From Carallia brachiata (taxonomy: Eukaryota; Streptophyta; Magnoliopsida; Malpighiales; Rhizophoraceae): DNA of 64,000 nucleotides. A model generated the notes under the pieces. It worked only from the letters and a program-made list of their open reading frames with translations. It was not told where the DNA came from and did no database searches. The DNA is taken from positions 2,498,735 through 2,562,734 of the forward strand of contig JADCRB010000010.1 in assembly GCA_021464245.1 (NCBI GenBank), written 5' to 3'. The position numbers were made by a program, and so were the translations under genes. This document shows, one piece after another, positions 33,256 to 46,750 of this stretch (positions are counted from its first letter, which is position 1; every line of letters starts with the position of its first letter).

Positions 33256-34987
33256 ATAACTTTCCCACTCGATTATAACATCCCACTTGACCACTATGAT
33301 CAAAAGGTATCTACATGAGTTTTTTGAGACAAATGAAAATTATTTATCTATTTTTAGTCAATTGACTTTGTCTAAAACTTGAAGTCAGAAAATGACTTGC
33401 CGCAATAATTAGTAGTGACATATAGGATGGAGGCTTTTTTTTCGATTTTTCTCACATTGTTTTTTTTATTTATATGGCAATAAGTTTTTAATAATTTTAT
33501 TTTTATTTTTTAAAAATTAGACCTACAATAAATTTAGTGTTACTTTAAAATTTTAATAGCTTAACTGTTACTTCAGATATTTCATAAAGAAATTTTCGTA
33601 GTATTTATTTTTATTCTTAAATTATGCATTGTGCAGTTTAGCCTCATAATAAAGCGGAAAAAAAAAAAAAACACTGAAGTGAATCAACTTCTCATCTCTA
33701 AGAGCTGTGTGACTCTGCATCATAATTTTGATTTTATGTTAACGTTAGGTCTAAATTGTAAAAATATGGCAGAAGCGGCTTGTAGATGAAGTCCATAAGT
33801 TAATAAAAAGTTAAAAAGTAAATACTTTTAATACAAATTAATGTACAAAAAGTTAGTAAAGAAATTATAATATGATTTCTCCTATTCTAATAAAGGATAA
33901 AATAAGTTAATAAAAAAAAGATAAAATAAAAAATTATTTTAAAAAATTTTCTTGAAAATTGACAGCAATTGACTTGAATTGAACTTGAATAACTTGAATC
34001 TGATTCAAACACAGTGTTACACAAAATCAACTCAACTCAAAATATTCGAAATCTAAAATGATTCAATCCAAATTCATCCAACTCCTAAACAGTGCTAATG
34101 GATCTACTGATTGGGTTACTAGATAGTTAAGAAAATTTCTTTGCTCGCATGACTGGACTAACAACTCATTGGAAGCATTATCTCAATGTGCTATCAGTAG
34201 ATACTTCCCATTAATGAAAGTTTAAGTTTCATGTCAAATAAAAAAATCATCCGACTCAATCTATTTGACACGTCCACTCATAAATAATAGAGAGCCTAGA
34301 AATTCAAGAAAGTTCAAAATCCAAATTAAGCACCAAAGTATTTCTTAAGCATTTTAGCATTTAGATACCTTTAACCATCAAAGTTACTAAATTACCTGAT
34401 ATTGTCACATAAATGGATGAATAAAATAAAATTAAAAAAAAAAGTCAGTAATTTCTCTGAAACAACTTGCATTTCATTAAATTTACCCCTATTACCAAAC
34501 AAACATTCTTTCTTCTATATATAGATGGAAAAATAAAAAAAGAGCAATCCCACATAGGAATAGTCAACTTAATAGTTTATACCACCCACCACGTACATCT
34601 GACATCTCCGCTGCAGATGCAGTGGAAACTACATGTTGTCATGAATGAAATTTGACAACAAACGTAAATTCACCAACATTTCCATTAGCTACATACATAG
34701 TTGTGAGTAAGTTAAGACTGCCTGAAATGATGAACTTACCATTCCGCGGCAGCAGGACAAACTCTACCTGAAACTGAACGCAAAGGAATACAAAAATGCA
34801 TTCCAAAATTTACATTCCTAAGCACAACAATAATGAACAAGTTCATTTTTTCACAGAGAAAACTTCGGATGAGAGGATATATATTTTGGATGGATCTCAA
34901 AAAGCCATAGCTTTTGCATGCGTCTACATTTCCCCGGAAGAGAACTAAAAAAGAAAAATCACAAGCCTCCAAATCCTACTTTTCTGA
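33256..34987. other. Intergenic region and 3' flank of the MOCOS-like gene
   Basis: AT-rich sequence with no recognised gene or repeat family. The last 250-300 bases before 34988 are less AT-rich and probably include the 3' UTR of the minus-strand gene. Confidence 0.5.
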
Positions 34988-37795
34988 TCACTCTTGAACT
35001 GTCGATAGTCTCCCTGATAATCTCCCCTCCTCGCGAAATGATGGGTTGAGGAACTTAGCAGCAAATGCCCACATCTTATAAACATCTTCAAAGTTGGTTA
35101 GAAATCCTAACGATGCAGTAACAACCTCAACGCGGTAAAACACATCCTTACTGTCTTGGCGAACATTAGCCATTGGCTTGCACAATGCTGTGTCTTCAAG
35201 ATCAGATCCTCCGCAATGCTGCTTTGGGCTGTTAACTATCCTTACATGGCTCAGAATTCCGACTCCCAAAGAAATTCCATGTTTCTCACCCAACTTCTGG
35301 ACTATATCAGGGTGAATTAGTTGTCCCGACGTGCAATCCCTCACATTGAAAGCTACAGCAGCTCCCCTTTCATATTTGATCTTGGGGCCATATATCTGTA
35401 CAAGAGGCCGTCCGACTCCATCTGAAGGGAGAACTTGGAGCTGAAGTAAGGAAGTAACCAGCCAGTTGATGAGATAACGGAGTCTGAGAGCAGTTTTGTT
35501 GAGTCCCAATAAGTTGACGTGATCCAGATGCCGGCAAATTATCTCAGGCTCCCTCCTTCCCTGCTCTTCTTCATCATCATATTCTACATCACTTAGGAAT
35601 CCGTCTTCATCATCATAATGAGTAGCTATAGATGCCTCTGCTGGTTCGAAGTGATTCAAATTTTCTCTGTGGTTGTCTTCCATGCTAAAAGATGCTCTGG
35701 GCCCCATGCTAGCACCTCGATCAACTTCTTCTAAAGCAAAAAACCTTCCCTTTTCTCTCCTTCCCAACAATCTAAACTCACCTTCCGTTTCTCTCCTTAT
35801 AGCACTTTCTTTTGTTTCTTGGTTAATCTCTGATGTTAAAGCACTATCAAGTCTATTGTGCCTTAGGCTACCAACCTGGTTGTTAGGCCTGACACCATTC
35901 GTGGCAGAAATCAACTTGCACTCTGCCAGTTTTGCTCCTTCACTGCTTCCTGCTTCCACTTGAATCTCTCCAGCATGCATAGAATCAGCACATTTTTCCC
36001 TATTATGATACTGTTCTTCTTCAGGGATCCCCTTGGCACCATCAAGTTCCTGAGACACAGATAATACAGCTGCATCAAAAGAAACCGGATCTTCATGCAT
36101 TCGCAGATTTTGTCGATTGGTATCATACGTTGTTCTCTTTGAGGATTTTGATTTTGACTTTGGAGAATGTCGCCTAATGTTCCTCTTGCCAGAAAACCAT
36201 GATGGAAGAATGGGAGAAGCTGCTTTCTCTTTGTTCAAATGCCCAGAATTATCAGACCCCAATGGACTCTGACCTAAATCAATCCAGTATGAATTGTCCG
36301 AAGACTCATCCTCGCTGAAAATTGGGCTTTTGATGACCTCACCAACTGAAATGCTCTCAGCTTCCTCAAATATGGTGCTTGCCCCATCTCTATCTGAGCT
36401 GTTACCATGTTCCATCTCAGTCTCAATAACATCATTGACTTGGTTAGAAGTGAATACACCTGAAAAAGCAGGCATCTGCAAGCCCCCGTGTGTTTCAGCA
36501 ACAATTTCTTCACTTTCATTGATTGTGTGATCTCCGATTCCAGCTAAAATATCGATACCATCCATAGAATCCCCCAAGTACTGAGGCAAAACAGGGAGAA
36601 TCCTCACCATACCGGATCCAGTACGACCACTCTCATTTTGCAGGCTTGCCATGACAGATTTCTTGATCAAAAGACACCCAAACCCACTAGGATCGGACCC
36701 AAACACCCTATAGCATGATGTGATAATAAAATCTGGTCGGAATAAGGAAAGCCCCAGTGAATCCATATCCTTAGGACCCAACGCCCCAGCATCTAGCAAA
36801 ACATGCCAGTTATTTTGCTGGGCAAGTGCCATCCACTGGTAAGAATACTTGGCCCCAGTTACCCTGGACTGAACTGGAAACACAAAGAGCCCGACAGCAG
36901 AATCCTTCTTTCTCTTCTTCTTATTTGTAATTTGCTTCTTCAGCTCCCTAGAGCATAGCTTTAAGGTAGGCCATTTAAACCATGCACTGCAGATCTTAGC
37001 ACCTTTCTCCTTGGCACACTGGGCCATCCAATTCACAGACTGACTCTCATGATCAAACATGGTCAACAAATTCTTATTGGTCTGGAATGGATACGACTCA
37101 GCCAGCAATTTGAATGCAGAGCCTCTACTAACAGTAAAAACAAGGCCATACTCATTCTCAGGAATGTTCAAGTGATCCATAATCCTAGTCTTTATATCAT
37201 GTTCTGCAGTACCCTTCTCGGCACCTCCATAGAGAGCATGATTACTCAAATTTGCAGTTATCTCATGCAAAGTGAATGCAGATGATTCCCAATATAGTTG
37301 CGTTTGTAGATGAGAAAACAGCCCAAAGCCACAGTAATCAAGACATACCTTTGATGAAGGATCGGACAGATGGCCATACTCATCAACCCTCAAATGATCA
37401 ATCTTTTCTGTTGACTGAAATTTTGGGTACATAGTGAGGAACTTGGAGAAAGCATCGTGGAGGTCAGGGATTGAGTCCTCAGTGCTAAAGGTTCTCTCCG
37501 CGGCAAGAGCTGTGGCACGCAAGAATTCCTTCTGGGCGTGGAGCCTAGCAAGAGACCTGGACCTGCCGATAATGGTCCTCTCTGGATTCGGAGAAGCCTC
37601 TGAATCAATGTCCTGAGATTTTGCAAGAGACCCTTCTTCAGATGCAGCCTCAAGAGCCTCCCTCAGCTTGTTTTCTTGCAATTGGCGGAGCACAGTCAAA
37701 CCAGAACGAGAACGAGAACCATCTCTCTTTTTCCCCTTCTTGTCCACTAACAGAGCTGCACAATGGGTTATTGGTTTCCATATTGAGAGATGCAT
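34988..37795 (-). CDS. MOCOS/NifS-like PLP-fold protein, single exon
   Basis: A single uninterrupted frame of 935 aa from MHLSIWKPI, the conserved start of the Arabidopsis At2g23520/At4g37100/At5g66950 group (remembered), annotated as PLP-dependent transferase or molybdenum cofactor sulfurase-like. A GTG four codons upstream is in frame, but the ATG at 37795 fits the family. Visible blocks (approximate residues): [25 protein letters not shown] (77-102, split here only by numbering), YCGFGLFS (154-161), [13 protein letters not shown] (184-196), [11 protein letters not shown] (249-259), [12 protein letters not shown] (335-346), [19 protein letters not shown] (361-379), then a long acidic and Ser-rich region, and a C-terminal part ending in a [11 protein letters not shown] element. 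In true sulfurases the PLP-binding lysine stands where this protein has R363, so classic catalysis is doubtful. The cellular role is not known to me. Confidence 0.88.
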   Translation of the reverse strand: MHLSIWKPITHCAALLVDKKGKKRDGSRSRSGLTVLRQLQENKLREALEAASEEGSLAKSQDIDSEASPNPERTIIGRSRSLARLHAQKEFLRATALAAERTFSTEDSIPDLHDAFSKFLTMYPKFQSTEKIDHLRVDEYGHLSDPSSKVCLDYCGFGLFSHLQTQLYWESSAFTLHEITANLSNHALYGGAEKGTAEHDIKTRIMDHLNIPENEYGLVFTVSRGSAFKLLAESYPFQTNKNLLTMFDHESQSVNWMAQCAKEKGAKICSAWFKWPTLKLCSRELKKQITNKKKRKKDSAVGLFVFPVQSRVTGAKYSYQWMALAQQNNWHVLLDAGALGPKDMDSLGLSLFRPDFIITSCYRVFGSDPSGFGCLLIKKSVMASLQNESGRTGSGMVRILPVLPQYLGDSMDGIDILAGIGDHTINESEEIVAETHGGLQMPAFSGVFTSNQVNDVIETEMEHGNSSDRDGASTIFEEAESISVGEVIKSPIFSEDESSDNSYWIDLGQSPLGSDNSGHLNKEKAASPILPSWFSGKRNIRRHSPKSKSKSSKRTTYDTNRQNLRMHEDPVSFDAAVLSVSQELDGAKGIPEEEQYHNREKCADSMHAGEIQVEAGSSEGAKLAECKLISATNGVRPNNQVGSLRHNRLDSALTSEINQETKESAIRRETEGEFRLLGRREKGRFFALEEVDRGASMGPRASFSMEDNHRENLNHFEPAEASIATHYDDEDGFLSDVEYDDEEEQGRREPEIICRHLDHVNLLGLNKTALRLRYLINWLVTSLLQLQVLPSDGVGRPLVQIYGPKIKYERGAAVAFNVRDCTSGQLIHPDIVQKLGEKHGISLGVGILSHVRIVNSPKQHCGGSDLEDTALCKPMANVRQDSKDVFYRVEVVTASLGFLTNFEDVYKMWAFAAKFLNPSFREEGRLSGRLSTVQE

Positions 37796-40700
37796 TGATA
37801 CCCCCACAACCCACCTTTCTCTCCCTCTTTCTATCTACAAATGAACCTCACCAACACGAATAACCACAAAGCAGATAAACCAGTGCAGGCCGGTTCAAAC
37901 ACAAAAAAGCAAAAGCCAGGACTTTGAAATTGAAATCAAAGCTGTCAGGTAGGAGGTTCAGAGACTGAGGGAGCAAAATTCCAAACTTTGGCACTTTTAT
38001 GGAACTGCAAAACATTCGAAAACATCAATCAAACGCATTGATTCCTTTCTTTGGGACTACACAGAACTTTTGTGAGCTTAACAACAGACTGAATGGTCAT
38101 AAAGAGAACCAAAGTAGAGAAAATTACAAAAGGGAAATATTTTATCTGATTAGAATCAAAACTTTAACGCTGATCAGCAAAAACCGTACCTTTATCACCC
38201 TTTTTTAGAGCCCATAACTTGCGGGTTTCAATTCAAACTCAACGACAACCGCATTGAAGCATGGTCAGACATTAAAGAGAACCCCAGGTACCAACCCCAC
38301 CAAAAGACACAAAACCCAGATTCAAAGGCATCTCCAGCTACAGAATCACGTATCTTAAATATTTCGCCAAGAAACCTAACCCCCCACCCCCACTCCTCCC
38401 TAAAAAAGAAGTAAAGGGGCTGGTATCAATATGACCAAGAATCAGAATCCACAAAGAACAGAGGCACCCACAAGCCACAAGGGACAAATAAGCTAGAAGA
38501 GCTCTCCAACGGCCTCTTCCCAAAAAAGTTATTATTCTCACCAACCACCATTAAATTTCTCGTCTTTTTTCATTGTGGCCTATCTCACTCAGCCCAGCTT
38601 ATTAGTTGCGTTACCACCACCAGCGACCAAATTAAAAGCAAAGCTATTAACTTTTTGCAATCCAGCAATTCAGCACTTATTACAGCAGTCATTGTAAACA
38701 CGCCCTGCATTAAATGCTACTGACGTCTCTTGCTTTCCCCCACTATTATTACACCCTCAGTATCCAGTTCTCTCCTTTGCCCCTGCTTTGCTTTCTAGGC
38801 AATCACTTTGTCTTTTAGCATTAAAGTGGCAGAATGTTTTTTGGTGAAATATACAGGCTCGTGTTCAAACACCGTTGGCACAAAAAAAAGAAAAAGTAGA
38901 ATTGCGGCATCTTTGACTTCCACTTGCCAAATCAACAATGCAAAAACAAGCTGTCCAATGGGTGCTTTTTCCATGCAAAAGAAATACTAAAAATTTTGTG
39001 TTCCTTGTAACATTTAAAAAAATTTTAGATCTTAACTTATGTTAAAAACTTGCATGTTGGACTGTATACAATTTACAGCAAAGTATACCATTTACTTTAA
39101 AATAAGAGTTTAGTAATTATTCAATGTATCTCTCTATTAATTTAAATTGCATTGAAAGCTTTAAAGTGTCCGTTCTCTTTTTCAAATAAATGGGATTAAT
39201 ATGTTATTGTTGGGTGCGGGAGAGACTCAACCAGTCTCATCATCTCCGGGGCAGTGGATTCCCCTTATCGACCAAGATGGTTAAATCAAGATAGCCATGG
39301 ACTCATCAGGGTCATGATTAACATTATGTCATTAAAAAGAAAATTGTATTAAATTCAATAGAGAAAATTATATAGATATGATTATTTAATAAAATACGTA
39401 AAAAAATAAATAATTTATCTAATAATATTTAATTATTTATTTATTTTAAAAAAATTAATATATTTTTTATAATTTAATAATTTAAATCATTATGTATAAC
39501 CAGTTATGTTATAATTTTTTTCTTTTTGCAACTTAATTGTGTGATTAAAGAACGTGGGTCCAATTTGATTGCGTTGATTTAAAGGCTTTTGGCAGCTCTT
39601 TATTGGCCGTAGATCGATAAAGCCATTTTTGGCGATTGTTACGGTGTAGCTATCAATTTCTGGTTCTTGAACTTTTGCTGTAGTGGCTCATAAATGAAAG
39701 CTATTTGTCCAATATTAATTGGCTGTTTTGTAAATGGGATATTGGGGGCGCCCAATACAAGGTCCCAACAAGGCAACAATAATTGTGCACAATATAAATG
39801 CATGGTTTATCTGACTAAAAAAATTTGAAGGATTTTCTTCTTTCCAGTTCTCCTCGTTTACTTACTTTGAAAAGAAAAGGAAATTATTTGTGTATTAATA
39901 GTTGGCTATGTAAAGCTAAGTGATTAGACTCTTGATTATATCTACATGTATGCCCTTAAGCTCGTGGATGCATGCCCACAGTGAGCTGTCAACATGGTCA
40001 AATCTTATGACATGTAATTGTAAACGATTTCAGGCAACAATTGAGTAAGTTCCACGATTAAAAAAAGTAGCTAAAGCTTTGTTAAACCAATCTTATATTG
40101 GGAAAATGCCTAAAGCAGTCCCCTCACTTCCTTGACCAGATGGATTATGTGGAAAGCCTTGCTAGGGACAGGGGGTACGAGAGATGCCGGGAAACCTAAT
40201 TCGTTTGTTTATCTTAGAGTGATCAATGCAACTGAGTGCTAAATCCATTCTTAACCCCAAAAAACCAAAGGGTACTTCTTATGCACAACGGATGTGTTTG
40301 TCTCTCTGTGTCTTTTTGATACAGGAGAAAATTTATAAGATAATGAATTACACAATAAAAATAATTTTTTTTATAAATCACACTTTCTTTTTTCTCAAGA
40401 TTTGAATCTAAAATTCTTAAAATAGATATTTAAACTCTAATTGTTGAAGACATGTATACATCTCTTAGATAAATAAATAATACTAAATGGTTATCAATCA
40501 ATCTTTTTTTTTCCTAGTTTATTGGACCACAAAGTATGCAAAATAAGGTAATTCATTAATAAAGAAATTTTTATTTTGACTCTCTTTTTTAAGTGAGCGT
40601 AAATTACTTACGATCTTACATTATACAATAGTTGAATCTATTCAAATAAAAAATTAAAAATAATATTTAAATAATATTAAATTATAAGTTAATTTTACTT

Positions 40701-42960
40701 ATTAAAAAAAAATTAACAAGCACCTAAATCTAAATAATCGGTTTAGAAGTTTACTTGGTCAAGTTAGGTTGACTCCGTGAATAACTGGGTTAAATGTAGG
40801 ATTTTTTTTCCTTTTTTTATTTTTTATTCTTCTTTTTTCCCCTTTTTTTTTTTTTCCCTCTGAGTGAATTAAGTTTATGCTTATACCAAGCATGACTCAA
40901 AATTCAATAAAATCATGTATATATGTTATTTCCGTTTTAAATAAATATGGACATGTATGATATGTTGAGTTGCCCTTGACCATAACTAAAAACATTTTAT
41001 GTAAACTATACTAAAAAAAGTTTAAAATTCAGTCTGGATGATGCCAATTTGATTAAGGGGGTGTTTGGTTTTACCGTTAATAATTGTTGATTGTTATTGT
41101 TTATTATGTTATTGATAAATAAAATAAATTATAGTATTTAATTAAATTAACACTAAATATTGTTAGTAAAATGATCATTTTATATATTTTATCTCTATTT
41201 TATTATAATAGATAATCTTTTTATTTCTAGTTAATTTAAATTAATCTTATAAAAATGTACCTTATGTATTTATAAACAAAAATTTATTACATATGTGACT
41301 TGAGAATCAATTACAATTTATAATATATATTATTATTTTTAGAAATATATTTACCACTATACTGATTACTATACTTAAAAAATATTATTATTTTTACTAT
41401 ACAAGTTACTGTTTACATAGTAAAAAAACAAAATAAGAAAAAAGAAAAAGTCAAGTGTTCATTGTATATTACTATTCATTACTGTTCATAAACTGAGTTG
41501 AATATATTTAAGTGCCGTAGTTTATTCTACTACATTGCAATCAAGGCCAATTTTGTAATTGTATTGTTCATTAAATGCTGATGAAATTAAAAAGTAAATT
41601 GATCATATTTTTTCAGTTAACAGCAATTTTAGGATGCATTGGCAACAGCATCATTTATCAGCACAATTAAATATTCCTTTAGTTTGGTCGGCCACAAGTA
41701 CAAAAATCTTAAAGATAGATTGAAATTCAAATCCTAATTTTTTAAAAAATGAGTTTTAATTCTCATGTACTAAACAAACATTATTGTTAGAACAAGATTA
41801 TTACTCTTCTCCTATCATTTGAACCAAAAAGCTTTGTAAGTTTACTTAACTAAGCTTTGTAAGTCTGAATTTTTTTCTGCCATAAAAAAGCGTCTTCTCG
41901 CATCTATTGTTTCTATGCTATTTTTATGACACAGGTGTCCTATACGGCATGCTTAATAGTCTGCACTGCTCTCCGTCAAAGTCATTGTCATTCAAATTAT
42001 GATCTAGACCATAGCATTGTATGATTCTACGATCAGACATAAAATTTATGATTTAGATTGCAGTAAAATTTCTTTAAAATAGAATTTTAGTAGTGTTTTA
42101 ATATAAATTGTAAGATTAATAAAATCTTGATACAATCCTATAATTTTTATTTTCTTTGTAATGAATTTTTGAGTTTTGGTTTCTTACATTGAAGCATACC
42201 GTGAATCCCACCACACAGTCACTTTCTATTTTTACTTTATTTGCTCTACTTGTTACCTATCCATTTGTACATTATTTGAACATTTGATGACAAAGACAAG
42301 TTGACTCTCAAAATTTTGAAACTTTATCCTGTTAGATCCTATCACATGGCCGGAGAAATTTGTCAAAAAAAATTTTTAGAAATACTTGTTGGATTCATTG
42401 AACAACTATCTTAATTACAAATGTAACTAAAAGAGGAAAAAAAATTTTTGTTGCACAATAAATTAGTGATTGTATAATGAATCTAATTAATTGTAGTTCT
42501 GAAAGATTTTCCGACAACTTCTTATCTAACCATACAATTTTTCATCTAACCATACAACTTTTCATGTCCTGTTAAATACTAAATATGGACAAGCAAATAA
42601 TTAGAAGCTGAGAAATTTTTTGATTTATAAAACTTATTCTTTAAGAAAGAGATAAAATTTTATCTCTTTTATATGAGAAAAGAATTATTATAATTATTTT
42701 CATTATCATTAAGTTGATAAGTACAAAATATTTAAATGTGAATTGTATTTATTAGAGTTAATTAATTTTTTTCTTATTTTTTGATAAAATTTACAATTAT
42801 ACAATTCGATTCTGCAGTTTGATTCTTAACATCTCAAATCGATTCTTGGTAAAACTCTCATTTTAACAAACTTGCTCGAATTCTAGTTGCACCATTCGGG
42901 GGCAATCCAACTTAGGATTTAAACCTTTTTTTTTTCCTTTCTTATTATTGTTTTTTTTTT
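37796..42960. other. Intergenic region, including the promoter of the MOCOS-like gene
   Basis: 37800-37840 is pyrimidine-rich on the minus strand (5' leader of the neighbouring gene). 38860-38890 contains CTCGTGTTCAAACACCG, a box B-like phrase that may be a SINE relic. 41056 onward begins GGGGGTGTTTGGTTTTACCG, like the end of a hAT-type MITE, without a clear partner. No gene recognised in about 5 kb. Confidence 0.5.
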
Positions 42961-42964
42961 TTTT

Positions 42965-43090
42965 TGGGTCTCTGGCCTAGTGGCTGAGAACTCAAACTTG
43001 AGCATTTGAGTTGGAGAAACTGTGGATTAGACAAGAGTTCAAGACCCTCACCACTCGAGCAACAGTCGTCCACTAGGTCAAACTTGAGTA
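42965..43090 (+). mobile_element. tRNA-derived SINE candidate
   Basis: TGGCCTAGTGG at 42973 matches the box A consensus and AGTTCAAGACC at 43036 resembles box B. The spacing of 63 bp is wider than in a tRNA, and no cloverleaf can be drawn, so this is a SINE-like element, not a tRNA gene. A poly-T/pyrimidine run precedes it. Confidence 0.5.
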
Positions 43091-44480
43091 TTTAGACTTT
43101 TTTTTCCCCTTTTTGGGTATGAAGAATTGACTTATTAATTGGTTGGGCCCGGGGGGTGGGTGGTTGGAGCAGATCACCTGGCAAATTCAAGTCCAAGCCC
43201 TACACTACAATGTCAATATAAAAACCGTTGGTACTAGGTGCTCTTTTATGGGGTAGCACTTCTGGTACGTTCTTTAAAAAACAAAAAACATTTACCGAAA
43301 AAAAAATAAAAAACATAAAACAAAAAAAAAAAAAACCAAGAAATTAAATGAGGTCTTCAAGCACCGTGTAAAATCATAAATCCGAAACGGGAACTGCTTT
43401 CTGATCTTTTGATGGAGCAATCGGATGGCCGTGCCGGCGACAGCCATCGCTGAATTCGACAAGACAAAAACCAATCGCTAAATTATGGATTACTTATGGG
43501 AACACATAGCAGAAATAGCCGCTCTTTATTAGCCCAACGCAATTACATCCAAAAGAGAATGGGGCATGAGCATGGAACTGCACGAGGAGATGTACCGACG
43601 TGAGCTGTAAGCCACGAAATATGGACCCTCCAGCCGGTCTATAGAAAGAACCAAAGCTGACATGTATCTCACCGACATCATGATCTCACCTTCAAGGCTT
43701 CAACCGAAACCTTGCACAGGATCACAGTAGTGGCCGGTGAAAACATTTTTTTACAATAAGCCCTGCCTTTCTCTTTACACAGTCGTGTTTGTTCATAATT
43801 TTTGACAACACAGCTACAGCAGCACAATATCACCAGCCATAGCCCATCAAGCACACAAACTAATAGATGAGATAATCACCAGGGCATCAAAGATAAGAAC
43901 CATGGTGAAAAGAAAAAATGAAATGTCCGCCATTGCTCAATTTTCAAAATTGAGCAAAGGACACAATATAATCCTGTGGATCACCATCTAGATGCAAAAC
44001 AAATAATCTGATGTCTTCCTCTGCAAGCAGAGGTCAAACGTCAAGAAACTGCAACAGCATTCTTTTCTTCATTGTGCTCATTTAAAGTAGAAGATACTCT
44101 GGAGGGTGGCCAATAGCGAAACACTGATCTTCCAACAATGTTTTTAATAGGAAGTGGGCCCCTGAAAATAAGATGAACCTAAATGTTAGGATTTCATACT
44201 CAAATCATATTTCTTCCTGATGATCCTAGTAATATTGACAAAATAAAGTTTTGGCTTGTCTAAGTGTTCAGAAAATATCTCTTTCCTGCCAAAAGCAACG
44301 TATCCTCATACAAAAAGATCACTTGAAAAAATTGACTTACCAGTTGTGGGAGTCAAAACTATTGTTACGATTGTCTCCCATCACAAAAACATATCCTTCT
44401 GGTACAAGCTGCGAAAAAAGTATCCAAAGTAACTTTGTTAGCCACCAAGAGACGTTATTAATGTGCAAGACACAAGAAGA

Positions 44481-44572
44481 ACCAAACAAAAGGTGAAAAG
44501 ATATGAAACCAATATGCATTACCACTACCAACCAAAAGGTGAAAAGATATGAAACCAATATGCATTACCACT
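44481..44572. repeat. 46-bp tandem duplication over the exon 4 donor of the peptidase gene
   Basis: The 40-base core AAAAGGTGAAAAGATATGAA..GCATTACCACT occurs at 44487-44526 and 44533-44572. The used donor (GTG then GTAATGC, exon end 44569) lies in the unit nearer the exon; the second unit carries an identical decoy donor 46 bp into the intron. Confidence 0.85.
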
Positions 44573-45914
44573 GGTTCCATCTCATAAGTAAGTCTCTAGA
44601 ATGAAATCTTCATCTTGAACAACACCATTCACATATAACTTGCCATCACGAACCTATGAAATGAAAAATACAAGCACAGCGCATGTTGTTAGGGAAGAAG
44701 ACCCAAAAAAATTTAAATTGAAGACATGCAAAAACATGAAATTTAAAGGGAATATAGAGTAAAATGAATAATGATCGAGATCAGTGGCAAGTAGAAGCAA
44801 ATAGATAACATAAAGACACTTACTTCAACATAGTCTCCAGCCTTGGCCACAATTCTCTTTATAAATACGTCACCGGAGCCATAACCAATTTCCTACATAT
44901 TGCAAAAGAACCATAAGCAAGCAGTCAATAACCTGAAAGGCTGAAAACAAATAGAAACAATGTAGTCCTAATCAAAATCAGGAGTAAGGTTACACTGTGT
45001 ATAAGGTCAACACCTGTAAGATAGGAGGCGCCTTAAATATCACAATATCTGACACTTCTGGCTTTCTGAAAAAGTAAGAAACCTGAAAGGGAACAAAAAC
45101 AAATTATCTCTGTCAGCCAAAGTTGTTGTATGCCGAAAACCACATCAGGCTACCACTCATTCAACCTCAAGCCAACATAGAACAATTATCTGTCTGATCA
45201 ATTACCTTGTCTGGGTACCAGAACACCAGCATAAGTCATGATGAATTTCAAATCAATTACAAATGTATCTACAGTTATCAAGCATCAATGCTTCATGAAA
45301 CGTGGCGGTTGTAAAATACAACGAATATGTTAAGAAAGATAAATGATTCAAAATCAATGCCCCTACAACCTTTGCCTATACTAAATCCAGAATGAAACCC
45401 CAAACGGGCATTAAACAAACCCAAAGTTATAGTCCAGATGAAAATCTTAGGATAACAAATGTTCAAAATTCTAGAACTCCACAAGATCCTAGGTAGGCAA
45501 TCAGATACTGTAAGCCTTTCACTGCGTCGTTATCGATATTAATGAAACGGGTGTAAGGATTAAACAAGTTAAAATCTCCACAGAACGATGCTATAACCCA
45601 TTGTCCAACAACAAGCTAAATTCACTCAACAACATTAACTTGATTATCAAATTATGAAGCTAACACCCTAATTAAACTAAGGGCAAAGTGCTTCTCACCT
45701 TCTCTGCCAAAATGCGGTCACCCACATCAAGAGTGGGACACATCGACGTTGAAGGAATCGATCTGGGCTCCGCCAAAGCAGACCGGAACAACAGACTAAC
45801 CGTGGCGGCCGTAAACATGCCTTGGCATCCTCGGAGCAAGCATTAAACAACCGCGACAACCAGTTCCCGGTCTTCTCAAACTCCTTGCCGTTAATCTGCA
45901 AGGTCACAGTATTG

Positions 45915-45941
45915 GTAGTAGTAGTAGTAGTAGTAGTAGTA
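45915..45941 (-). repeat. (ACT)9 coding microsatellite, poly-threonine run
   Basis: Nine trinucleotide units in exon 1 of the peptidase gene encode nine threonines after EGKS. It lies in the poorly conserved region between transit peptide and catalytic domain, so length variation may be tolerated. Confidence 0.85.
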
Positions 45942-46434
45942 CTCTTCCCCTCATTATTCTTCACACTTCGCACCATTGTTCCGCCTTTATCAACGTCGCA
46001 GCTCTTCGCCTCGTTACACGGGAGCCACTTCGATCCTTGCAGGAACGGCAGAATCGAAGCGGCTTTCAACGGAGAAATTCCGCAAACGCCGACGGCGGCC
46101 GGGGAAGACGAAACCCCAACCCCGGCCGTTGATTTCACCAGCGAAATCAATCCAACGGCAATTGGATTGTTAAAGCAGTCGCCAAGGATTTCTCCGGCGA
46201 TCGTGCTGTACATGGAAGCCTGGCGGCTTCTCTGTCGGTGATAATCGGATCGGAAGCACCGGGACTGCTGCGCGGCGGCGGCGGTTCGGTATCAGCGGTC
46301 GGGTTTGTCGGGGAAGCGAAGATCCGAGAACGGATCCAACACTCGGAACGGCAGCTCCCGACACGAGCGCCGGCCGAGGAGACGAGGCTCTTGGCGACAT
46401 AGCCGGAGTAGGTGATGGTAACACGAATTGCCAT

Positions 46435-46719
46435 ATCAACGATTTGGATAAGAAGAATGAAAATCTGGTAAAGAATAGTGGCTTCTGTTAGCGACAGAAT
46501 ATATCTGGGGAACCCTAGAAGCTGGGAAACGCCATTTCTGGTGAAGCAAGCAGTTCGTCGGCGGCGGGAGGGTGGAATTGAAGCTTTCGGCTAGCGCCTG
46601 AAAGTCAAAATTGAGCGCCGATTGACGTTGAAGCAGGCGAATAATGTAGGGCTTTGGGAGCGTTCCTGAGCTTTTGGAGTACTATGAACAGATAGATCGC
46701 AAAGGCTCGGGAGCGCATG

Positions 46720-46750
<31 letters not shown>

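Larger units (their letters stand above)
44041..46434 (-). pseudogene. TPP1: Thylakoidal processing peptidase (type I signal peptidase), with three frame breaks
   Basis: Six exons: 45699-46434, 45014-45082, 44824-44892, 44569-44653, 44341-44408, 44041-44161. It would cleave thylakoid transfer signals in the chloroplast (peptidase family S26). Exon 1 begins MAIRVTITYSGYVAKSL, as in Arabidopsis TPP1; its later frames give MYSTIAGEIL, LQGSKWLPCNEAK and SEDAKA. The catalytic serine lies in [13 protein letters not shown], the lysine in DVFIKRIVA (exon 3), and the GDNRNNSFDSHNWG box in exon 5. Exon 6 ends in [12 protein letters not shown] and VAVS. Breaks: a frame change at about 46213-46222, another at about 45815, and two missing bases in exon 4 at about 44590 leading to TGA. 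Exon 1 is 736 bp and exon 4 is 85 bp; two 1-base losses and one 2-base loss would account exactly for the phases (738 and 87), giving about 383 aa. It could be a pseudogene or a normal gene with sequencing indels. Confidence 0.75.

Noticed and set aside
37796..37807. Four-residue N-terminal extension of the MOCOS-like protein
   Set aside because: It begins at GTG, which is not a normal plant start. MHLS.WKPI at 37795 is the family start.
35673..37863. Several plus-strand ORFs of 60-96 codons opposite the MOCOS-like gene
   Set aside because: Antisense shadows of an intact 935-codon gene.
42965..43050. Possible tRNA gene
   Set aside because: Box A and box B phrases are present, but the spacing is too wide and no acceptor stem or cloverleaf can be formed.
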